Source of the DNA: Candidatus Agrococcus pullicola
GTDB lineage: Bacteria; Actinomycetota; Actinomycetes; Actinomycetales; Microbacteriaceae
Direction of reading: 5' to 3'
NCBI GenBank assembly: GCA_019115685.1
Contig: DXDC01000364.1
Span: forward strand, 1-8,407
DNA length: 8,407 nucleotides
A program made the position numbers and the translations under genes. Under the pieces are notes generated by a model, which saw only the letters and a program-made list of their open reading frames with translations, searched no databases and was not told where the DNA came from. Every line of letters starts with the position of its first letter. The first letter of the stretch is position 1. Below, in pieces: positions 1 to 8,407 of this stretch.

Positions 1-263
1 CGAGCGAGTTCGAGGACCTCGGGGTGCAGCGCGACTGTCGGAGATACGACACGTTCGATGTCCTCCAGCTCTCCGGCGTAGTCCGAGGCGTCCGTCAGCT
101 CCGCGACGTACCCTGCGGCGAGTCTGCCGCCCCGCAGCGGCACGCGCACGCGAACCCCCTGCGCAATGTCATCCTGCAGGGCTTCCGGAACGCGGAAGTC
201 GAGCAGTCTGTCGAGCTGGGGCAGACGTGAGTCCAGGAGCACCCGAGCGACGGATGCTGCCAC
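1..263 (-). CDS. priA: Primosomal protein N' (PriA), N-terminal part, cut by window edge
   Basis: Only the first 87 codons are inside the window; the gene runs off the left edge. I translated it by hand from a GTG start at 263-261, which lies one base after the metK stop (TGA at 267-265). The product begins MAASVARVLLDSRLPQLDRL, continues with FRVPEAL, then GVRVRVPLRGG (about residues 38-48) and GYVAEL. This is the pattern of the PriA 3'-DNA-end-binding domain (RVL.D.PLPQLDR.FDY.VP...GVRVRV). PriA recognises stalled replication forks and helps reload the replicative helicase. Actinobacterial PriA proteins are known for degenerate helicase motifs, but that part is outside the window. No clear Shine-Dalgarno precedes the GTG, so translation probably depends on coupling to metK. 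The identity is well supported; the exact start is less certain because in-frame alternatives could lie inside metK. Confidence 0.88.
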   Translation of the reverse strand, partial: MAASVARVLLDSRLPQLDRLLDFRVPEALQDDIAQGVRVRVPLRGGRLAAGYVAELTDASDYAGELEDIERVVSPTVALHPEVLELA

Positions 264-264
264 G

Positions 265-1452
265 TCACAGCCCAGCCGCGGCCCGGAGTTGCTCGACTCG
301 GTCGGTGCGCTCCCACGTCAACTCCGGAAGTGCCCTACCGAAGTGTCCGTATGCGCTCGTCGCCCCGTAAATGGGCCGCCTGAGGTCGAGGCTCCGAATG
401 ATCGCTTCCGGGCGCAGATCGAACGTGTCACGAATCGCGGCGACGATGACGTCCTTGTCGACCTTCTCGGTGCCGAAGGTTTCGACGTACAACCCGACGG
501 GCTCCGCTCGGCCGATAGCGTAGGCGACCTGTACTTCCAGGCGATCCGCGAGACCCGCGGCGACGACGTTCTTGGCCACCCAGCGCATCGCGTAGGCCGC
601 CGATCGGTCGACCTTCGACGGGTCCTTTCCACTGAAAGCTCCGCCGCCGTGGCGTGAAGCACCACCGTACGTGTCGACGATGATCTTGCGCCCCGTCAGC
701 CCGGCATCGGCCCGGGGGCCGCCGACCGTGAACGGGCCGGCCGGATTGATGATGAGCCGCAGGCCGCTTGCGTCGAGCCCCAGGCTCTCGACCACGGGAG
801 CGACAACGCGATCAGTGACATCGCGCTGCACTGTCGCGAGGTCCACGGTCCCCTTGTGCTGGGTCGAAAGAACGATGGTTTCGACCGTGCGTGGCGTGAA
901 TCCTTCGTATCCGACGGTCACCTGGGTCTTGCCATCGGGCAGCAGGTACGGCAGCTCACCGCTCTTGCGAACATCCGTGAGCCGCTCGGCGAGCCGGTGG
1001 GCCGCGTGGGCCGTGATCGGCATGAGCTCTTCCGATTCATCGGTCGCGAAGCCGAACATCAGCCCCTGATCGCCGGCGCCCAGACGGGAAAGGTCGTCGT
1101 CCGCGCCCTCGCGGATTTCGAGCGCCTCGTCGACTCCTGCTCCGATCTCGGCGGACTGGTTGCCGATCGACACGGTGACGCCACAGGTGTCGGCGTCGAA
1201 CGAGGCTTCGCTTGAGGTGTAACCGACGCCTCGGATCGTGTCTCGGACGACGTCGGGGATCTCAACGTATCCCTTGGTACGGACTTCGCCGGCGATATGC
1301 ACAAGGCCGGTGGTGAGCAGGGTCTCGACAGCGACACGCGAGTGAGGATCCTGGGCCAGCATGGCGTCCAGGATCGCATCGGAAACCTGATCCGCAAGTT
1401 TGTCGGGGTGCCCCTCGGTGACGGATTCCGAGGTGAAGAGTCTGAGGCTCAC
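265..1452 (-). CDS. metK: S-adenosylmethionine synthetase (methionine adenosyltransferase)
   Basis: This 395-residue cytosolic enzyme makes S-adenosylmethionine from methionine and ATP, releasing phosphate and pyrophosphate. The length is normal for bacterial MetK. The N-terminal ATP-binding segment [17 protein letters not shown] (residues 6-22) carries the catalytic His15 and Asp17. The signature GAGDQG is at 125-130, INPAGPF..GGP at about 235-246, and the P-loop-like [19 protein letters not shown] at 269-287. All three repeats of the fold appear intact, and no key residue is missing. The start is GTG at 1452, overlapping the coaBC stop as GTGA. A strong AAGGAG Shine-Dalgarno lies five bases upstream inside coaBC, so metK can be initiated independently as well as coupled. 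It is followed one base later by priA. Metabolically it is the end of a cofactor pair with coaBC. Confidence 0.98.
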   Translation of the reverse strand: MSLRLFTSESVTEGHPDKLADQVSDAILDAMLAQDPHSRVAVETLLTTGLVHIAGEVRTKGYVEIPDVVRDTIRGVGYTSSEASFDADTCGVTVSIGNQSAEIGAGVDEALEIREGADDDLSRLGAGDQGLMFGFATDESEELMPITAHAAHRLAERLTDVRKSGELPYLLPDGKTQVTVGYEGFTPRTVETIVLSTQHKGTVDLATVQRDVTDRVVAPVVESLGLDASGLRLIINPAGPFTVGGPRADAGLTGRKIIVDTYGGASRHGGGAFSGKDPSKVDRSAAYAMRWVAKNVVAAGLADRLEVQVAYAIGRAEPVGLYVETFGTEKVDKDVIVAAIRDTFDLRPEAIIRSLDLRRPIYGATSAYGHFGRALPELTWERTDRVEQLRAAAGL

Positions 1453-2642
1453 GGTGTCTCCTTGTGCTTGACGATGGCATCCATGATGACGTCGGCCACC
1501 GACATCTTCGTCCCGGACGCCGCAGCCACGATACCGTCTGTGTCGATCACCGTTACTGAGGTGGCGCGTTCGCCGAAGCCAGAGTCGGTTCCGACACGGT
1601 TCACCACTAGGAGATCAGCGCCTTTTCGTTTCAGCTTTGTCATGCCGAGTGCGACGAGCGCATCTTCATCGATTTCGGTCTCCGCAGCGAAGCCGATGAC
1701 CGTGTTCGAACGGTCGGCCTGTGCGAGCTCGGCAAGGATGTCCGGGTTCTCGATCAGTTCGATCGATGGATTCGCTCCGAGCGCATCCTTCTTCAACTTG
1801 GTATCGCTTCCGGTCGCGACCCTGTAATCGGATACGGCAGCCGCCATGATGACGAAGTCGGCATTCGCGTGCCGCAACATCGCCTCGCGAAGCTCTGCGG
1901 TTGACTCCACCGAGACGATGTCGGCTCCCGCAGGAGCCGCAACCTGCAGGTTTGCGCCGACCAGCGTCACACTCGCCCCTCGTGCAAGTGCGCGCCTCGC
2001 AAGCGCAACGCCCATCGCACCGGAAGACCGGTTGCCGATGAATCTGACCGGATCGATGGATTCGTGTGTTCCGCCTGCGCTGACAACGACGCTCCTGCCG
2101 CGCAGAGAGCCGTCGCCGAGGACGGCGAGAGCCTCCTGCGCGATCCGCTCCGGCTCGGCAAGGCGGCCCGCTCCTACGTCTCCGCCCGTGAGCTCACCGG
2201 CATCGGGGCCCACAAAGTGCGCGCCCCGTTCTGCGAGCGTCGCCACGTTGTGCCTCGTCGCCGGATGCCGCCACATCTCCGTATGCATCGCAGGAGCGAT
2301 GACGAGAGGGGCCGTTGCAGCGAGAACCGAGGTCCCCAGGAGGTCGTCCGCTTGACCGTTGGCGAGCTTCGCGAGCGTGTTCGCAGTAGCGGGAGCGACG
2401 ATGATCAGGTCCGCCCGCTGACCGAGCGCAACGTGCCGAACCTCCGCGACATCGTCGAAGACATCGCTCGTGACCGGATTACGGCTCAGCGCCTCGAGTG
2501 TCGGTTTGCCGATGAATCGAAGCGCTGATTCTGTCGGTACGGCATGAACATCGTGGCCCTCCTGCACCAGCAGGCGGATCAGCGCAGCGGCTTTGTATGC
2601 GGCGATGCCGCCGCTGATGCCGACGAGGATGCGGAGGGTCAT
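1449..2642 (-). CDS. coaBC: Bifunctional phosphopantothenoylcysteine decarboxylase / phosphopantothenate-cysteine ligase
   Basis: This 397-residue two-domain flavoenzyme carries out two consecutive steps of coenzyme A synthesis: 4'-phosphopantothenate is joined to cysteine (CoaB), then decarboxylated to 4'-phosphopantetheine (CoaC). The CoaC flavoprotein domain covers about residues 1-180. It has the FMN-binding [11 protein letters not shown] (8-18), the catalytic His70 (motif RHVALG), [10 protein letters not shown] (83-92), PAMHTEMW (117-124) and the substrate clamp [12 protein letters not shown] (153-164). The CoaB ligase domain follows from about 183, with [20 protein letters not shown] (188-207), AAAVSDYR (267-274), the KLKK lysines (282-285), IGFAAETE (316-323) and NRVG (348-351). 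The clamp has Gly153 where E. coli Dfp has the cysteine used in decarboxylation (see findings). The ATG overlaps the rpoZ stop as ATGA and no good Shine-Dalgarno is visible, so it is probably translationally coupled to rpoZ. Confidence 0.97.
   Translation of the reverse strand: MTLRILVGISGGIAAYKAAALIRLLVQEGHDVHAVPTESALRFIGKPTLEALSRNPVTSDVFDDVAEVRHVALGQRADLIIVAPATANTLAKLANGQADDLLGTSVLAATAPLVIAPAMHTEMWRHPATRHNVATLAERGAHFVGPDAGELTGGDVGAGRLAEPERIAQEALAVLGDGSLRGRSVVVSAGGTHESIDPVRFIGNRSSGAMGVALARRALARGASVTLVGANLQVAAPAGADIVSVESTAELREAMLRHANADFVIMAAAVSDYRVATGSDTKLKKDALGANPSIELIENPDILAELAQADRSNTVIGFAAETEIDEDALVALGMTKLKRKGADLLVVNRVGTDSGFGERATSVTVIDTDGIVAAASGTKMSVADVIMDAIVKHKETP
1458..1463 (-). promoter_or_regulatory. 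Ribosome binding site of metK
   Basis: AAGGAG on the minus strand, five bases before the GTG start of metK and embedded in the last codons of coaBC. It supports the GTG at 1452 as the real start rather than an internal ATG. It is one of only two near-perfect Shine-Dalgarno sequences I found in the window; the other precedes rpoZ. Confidence 0.75.
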
Positions 2643-2890
2643 TCCGCAGCGGGCTTCAGAAGAAGCTTGTCCTCCACTACTTCGTGCAGCGCAATGGACA
2701 GCGGCTTGTCGTCGAGGCTCGCGTCCACGAGGGGTCCGACGTTATCGAACATGGAGCCCTCGGAGAGGTCGGTGTAGTAGTCGTTGATCTGCCGCGCACG
2801 CTTGGCTGCGAAGATCACCAACTGGTACTTCGAGTCGACCTTCGCGAGGAGGTCGTCGATGGGCGGATTGATGATGCCCTGCTCGGTCAT
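2639..2890 (-). CDS. rpoZ: DNA-directed RNA polymerase omega subunit
   Basis: Small subunit of RNA polymerase that wraps the C-terminal tail of beta-prime and assists assembly of the core enzyme. The chosen start at 2890 gives 83 residues, [20 protein letters not shown] onward. An AAGGAG Shine-Dalgarno sits eight bases upstream. A GTG at 2941 in the same frame would add 17 residues, but it has no ribosome binding site and the extra residues look like translated leader. The family core is clear: NPPIDDLL (8-15), [14 protein letters not shown] (20-36), and PLSIALHEV (63-71) near the C-terminus. The length fits actinobacterial omega. It lacks the MAR-type N-terminus that helps form the ppGpp site 1 in E. 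coli, which is expected in this phylum. The gene follows the only intergenic gap in the window and overlaps coaBC by ATGA. Confidence 0.96.
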   Translation of the reverse strand: MTEQGIINPPIDDLLAKVDSKYQLVIFAAKRARQINDYYTDLSEGSMFDNVGPLVDASLDDKPLSIALHEVVEDKLLLKPAAE

Positions 2891-2959
2891 GCGGAAAGCT
2901 CCTTCAGAGTCTTGGTGTGAGCCGTGTTTCGGTGCGCTCACGGCACGCAGCTTCTCAGT
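2891..2959 (-). other. gmk-rpoZ intergenic leader with two alternative short hairpins
   Basis: This 69-base gap is the only non-coding DNA in the window. On the transcribed strand two overlapping inverted repeats can be read. GTGAGC (2941-2936) pairs with GCTCAC (2922-2917), and GCCGTG (2944-2939) pairs with CACGGC (2926-2921). They share bases, so only one can form at a time. Neither is followed by a U-run, so this is not a standard intrinsic terminator. I saw no convincing -10/-35 pair. It may be an RNA processing or translation-control element, or chance; the function is unknown. Confidence 0.35.
2899..2904 (-). promoter_or_regulatory. Ribosome binding site deciding the rpoZ start
   Basis: AAGGAG on the minus strand with an eight-base spacer to the ATG at 2890. 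It is the reason for choosing the 83-residue omega rather than the longer GTG-initiated version starting at 2941. Confidence 0.8.
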
Positions 2960-3835
2960 CTAGCTCACGCCGCCGTGGAGCAGTTCGACAACACGATGCG
3001 CCGCCTCCGCCACGTCATGGTTGACGACGACGTGATCGAACTCGTGCTGACTGGCCAACTCGACCTCGGCGGTGCGCAACCGTCGGGCCCGCTCCTCCTC
3101 CGACTCCGTGCCACGTCCGACGAGTCGACGGACGAGCTCGTCCCAGCTCGGCGGCGCAAGGAAAATGGTGAGGGCCTCCGGCATCGCCTCTCTGACCGAC
3201 CGTGCACCCTGGAGGTCGATCTCCAGCAACACGCTGTTACCGCGACTGAGTTGCTCATCCACCGATGACTTCGGAGTTCCGTAGCGGAACGCATTGTGCA
3301 CTGTCGCCCACTCGAGAAACTCGCCATCGTCGACCATCCGATCGAACTCGGCATCGGAGACGAATCGGTAGTGGACGCCGTCGACTTCACCCGGGCGGAT
3401 GCTTCTGGTCGTAGCCGAAACTGCGTGCTTGATCTGCGGGTACCGATCGCGGATGAACTGCGCGACCGTGCCCTTGCCGACAGCGGTCGGCCCGGCGAGG
3501 ACAACGAGATTGGGGCGATCGGTTCCGGGGCGGTCGCGGAGCCAGTGACGAAGTCGGTCTCGCTGATGCACTCCCAGACCGCGCAACCGTCGCCGTCGTG
3601 AAATGCCGAGTTCCTCCAGCGCCTGCTCCGTACGCAGGGGACCGAACCCGCGCAGCGAGCCCAGCAATTCGGTCGTGAGCAAAGAAGCTTCCGGGCTCGA
3701 AGCATCGCCCCATGCTGTTTCGCACACCTCGAGCGGCGCTCGATCGCCGGACGCTATCGCCTGTTTGACTTCGGCGCGTGCTCGCCGACTTCGCACGGCC
3801 TGTGCCGACGCCTGTACGGGATCCGGGACGCTCAT
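2960..3835 (-). CDS. gmk: Guanylate kinase with N-terminal mIHF-like DNA-binding domain
   Basis: The product has 291 residues, about 90-100 more than a usual bacterial guanylate kinase. Residues about 109-291 are a complete kinase that phosphorylates GMP (and dGMP) to GDP with ATP. It shows P-loop GPTAVGKGT (115-123), GMP-binding SATTRSIRPGEVDGVHY (140-156), EFLEWA (172-177), YGTP (185-188), LLEIDLQGA (203-211) and the lid RGTESEEERARRL (241-253). Residues 1-100 are a basic helical domain resembling actinobacterial integration host factor: RRARAEVK (17-24), LLGSLRGFGPLR (57-68), EELGIS (74-79) and RRLRGLG..QR (82-92). A linker of roughly eight residues joins the two. The ATG overlaps the pyrF stop as ATGA and no good Shine-Dalgarno is visible, so coupling to pyrF is likely. 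In other actinobacteria mihF is a separate gene at this same place between pyrF and gmk, which supports gene fusion. The kinase function is very secure. Whether the extension still binds DNA is inference. Confidence 0.96.
   Translation of the reverse strand: MSVPDPVQASAQAVRSRRARAEVKQAIASGDRAPLEVCETAWGDASSPEASLLTTELLGSLRGFGPLRTEQALEELGISRRRRLRGLGVHQRDRLRHWLRDRPGTDRPNLVVLAGPTAVGKGTVAQFIRDRYPQIKHAVSATTRSIRPGEVDGVHYRFVSDAEFDRMVDDGEFLEWATVHNAFRYGTPKSSVDEQLSRGNSVLLEIDLQGARSVREAMPEALTIFLAPPSWDELVRRLVGRGTESEEERARRLRTAEVELASQHEFDHVVVNHDVAEAAHRVVELLHGGVS
3530..3835 (-). other. mIHF-like domain (residues 1-102 of the gmk product)
   Basis: Sub-feature of gmk. The segment aligns by eye with mycobacterial mIHF as I remember it: the N-terminal basic helix RRARAE.K, a helix-two-turn-helix core containing L..L.G.G..R....L.EL.I, and the strongly conserved RRLRGLG..QR..L. 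These elements keep the order and approximate spacing of the stand-alone protein of about 105 residues. mIHF binds and bends or compacts DNA without sequence specificity and is essential in mycobacteria. No methionine occurs between residues 2 and 109, so a separately translated kinase from an internal ATG is not possible. This is motif recognition only; no profile search was run. Confidence 0.85.
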
Positions 3836-4646
3836 GCCGAAACTGTAGCAACTGCTTCGTCGATCGCCGGCACAAGCCCATCCGGGCCGTGTCCGAGGAT
3901 GCTGCGCGAGAGTGCGGCGAGCACTGGCGCGGGTGTCGGGAACAGCGTCCGAAGGTCCTCAAGGCGACCGCCCTGTGCACCGAAGCCAGGAGCGAGAACG
4001 GGCGTATTCGAATCCAGGTGGATACCGAAATCTCGTACCTCGATCGTCGCTCCGAGGACAAGACCGATCGAGCCCATCGACATGGAAGCCGCTCGGTTGA
4101 GTTCGGCGACTTCTCGTGCGATCGTCGCTGCGACCGTCTCGCCGGTGTCCGTCGTCGCGAGCTGAATCGCCGCTGCCTCCGGGTTGCTCGTCGCGCAGAG
4201 CACGAAGAGCCCCCGTTCGTGCTCGTTAGCGAGTTCGAAGACTCTGGCGAGCGATCCCGTTCCCTGAAACGCGGAAACCGTGAGCGCATCCACGAACAAC
4301 GGTGATTCCGGCCGCAGCCAGGCTTCACCGTACGCCGCGACCGAGGTGCCCACGTCACCGCGCTTGGCGTCAGCGACCACCAGCAGTTCGCTGCCCCGTG
4401 CTGCGGCGAGGACGTCTTCGAGTGCTCGCAGACCGGCCGAACCGTGCCGCTCGAAGAACGCCACCTGAGGCTTCACCGCAGCAGCACGGCCGGCTGCCGC
4501 CTCGATAACGGTAAGGCCGAAGGATCTGAGTGCTTCCGGAGAGTCGGCCAGGCCCCAGGTCCGCAGTAGATGCGGATGCGGATCGATACCGACGCAGAGT
4601 GCCGAGCGATCCCGGGTGGCCGCTGCCAGTCGTGCTCCGAAGGTCG

Positions 4647-4650
<4 letters not shown>
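3832..4650 (-). CDS. pyrF: Orotidine 5'-phosphate decarboxylase (type 2)
   Basis: This enzyme catalyses the last step of de novo UMP synthesis, decarboxylating orotidine 5'-phosphate in the cytosol. The 272 residues match the longer type 2 family found in actinobacteria rather than the ~230-residue E. coli type. Visible motifs are CVGIDPHP (19-26), [12 protein letters not shown] (59-70) with Lys60, the catalytic DAKRGD (94-99) containing the Asp-Lys-x-x-Asp charge network, [13 protein letters not shown] (122-134), PGFGAQGG (221-228) for phosphate binding, and SRSI (248-251). The ATG overlaps the carB stop as ATGA, with a moderate GAGAGG ribosome binding site seven bases upstream. The gene ends in an ATGA overlap with gmk. 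Its place directly behind carAB makes it part of the pyrimidine operon. Confidence 0.97.
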
Positions 4651-7927
<3,277 letters not shown>

Positions 7928-7928
<1 letters not shown>

Positions 7929-8407
7929 CAGTTACCGGCCTTTCGTGCTGTGATCGCTTCGACGAGTCGATCGAAGAGATGCATGGAATCGTGCGGCCCC
8001 GATGCGGACTCGGGGTGGAACTGTACGCTGAATGCTGGAATATCGAGCGCTTCGAGGCCCTCGACGACGTTGTCGTTCAACGAGTAGTGGCTCACGCGTA
8101 CCCGACCGAACCCGGCTGGGCTCTCGAATTCTTCGCCGAGTGGCGCTTGGACTGCGAAGCCGTGGTTCTGGCTCGTGATCTCTACCCGCCCAGTCGCGAC
8201 ATCCAATACCGGTTGGTTGATGCCGCGGTGGCCGAACGGCAGCTTGTACGTGTCCAACCCGAGTGCGCGGCCAAGCAACTGATTTCCGAAGCAGATGCCA
8301 AAGTACGGAATGCCCTCCCGCAGCGCATCGCGGAGCAGCTCGACGTGCTCGTCGCTTGCCGCGGGGTCGCCGGGCCCGTTCGAGTAGAAGAGCGCATCGA
8401 CGTCGTA
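7928..8407 (-). CDS. carA: Carbamoyl-phosphate synthase small subunit (glutaminase), C-terminal part, cut by window edge
   Basis: The last 159 residues of CarA are present; roughly 220 residues of the N-terminal part lie beyond the right edge. The reading frame stays open to the edge, starting [15 protein letters not shown]. This is the class I glutamine amidotransferase domain that releases ammonia from glutamine for CarB. Visible elements in window numbering are SNGPGDP (9-15), the nucleophile elbow GICFGNQ (37-43) with catalytic Cys39, [10 protein letters not shown] (58-67), QNHGFAV (80-86), SHYSLND (106-112), and the other catalytic residues His131 and Glu133 in FSVQFHPE. Phe and Asn in GICFGNQ replace the Leu and His of the E. 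coli motif GICLGHQ, a variant I associate with actinobacterial CarA. All three catalytic residues are present. The TGA stop shares one base with the carB ATG. Confidence 0.97.

Noticed and set aside
2891..2941. A 17-residue N-terminal extension of omega from a GTG at 2941.
   Set aside because: There is no ribosome binding site before it, whereas AAGGAG sits eight bases before the ATG at 2890. The omega family alignment starts close to that ATG.
2917..2944. Intrinsic terminator between gmk and rpoZ.
   Set aside because: The stems are only six base pairs and no U-run follows on the transcript.
3569..3571. Internal GTG (codon 89 of gmk) as a start for a stand-alone kinase.
   Set aside because: It lies inside the conserved RRLRGLG..QR motif of the mIHF-like domain and has no properly spaced Shine-Dalgarno; the GGGA just before it leaves no room.
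3387..4358. A 323-codon minus-strand open frame overlapping gmk and pyrF in another frame.
   Set aside because: The product is very rich in Arg and Ser, typical of an out-of-frame reading of GC-rich genes. The two genes it overlaps have full sets of catalytic motifs.

Overview
The window is a stretch of actinobacterial core chromosome of fairly high GC content (roughly 60-65% by eye). All genes lie on the minus strand, so transcription runs from the right edge to the left edge. The order carA-carB-pyrF-gmk-rpoZ-coaBC-metK-priA is a familiar actinobacterial housekeeping cluster. The actinobacterial forms of CarA (GICFGNQ nucleophile motif), PyrF (type 2, about 270 residues) and CoaBC agree with this. 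A Gmk with a mycobacterial-type integration host factor (mIHF) domain at its N-terminus suggests the family Microbacteriaceae. That assignment is inference; genus and species cannot be told.

Layout from right to left (direction of transcription): the 3' part of carA (7928-8407, cut by the window edge), complete carB (4647-7928), pyrF (3832-4650), gmk with its N-terminal extension (2960-3835), a 69-base gap, rpoZ (2639-2890), coaBC (1449-2642), metK (265-1452) and the 5' part of priA (1-263, cut by the window edge). Junctions are extremely tight: a 1-base TGATG overlap at carA/carB, 4-base ATGA overlaps at carB/pyrF, pyrF/gmk and rpoZ/coaBC, a 4-base GTGA overlap at coaBC/metK, and a 1-base gap at metK/priA. 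The only non-coding stretch is the gap between gmk and rpoZ. There is no gene-free region over 300 bases, and I saw no RNA gene, mobile element, CRISPR array or convincing terminator.

The genes supply central building blocks and information processing. CarAB makes carbamoyl phosphate for pyrimidines and arginine, and PyrF makes UMP. Gmk makes GDP, RpoZ is the RNA polymerase omega subunit, CoaBC makes 4'-phosphopantetheine for CoA, MetK makes S-adenosylmethionine, and PriA restarts stalled replication forks.

The most notable point is the gmk product. Its first ~100 residues match mIHF, the essential nucleoid-associated DNA-binding protein that other actinobacteria encode as a separate gene at exactly this position between pyrF and gmk. 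Here it appears fused in frame to the guanylate kinase. The rest of the window is conserved housekeeping sequence, and I did not see a new defence, mobile or biosynthetic system.
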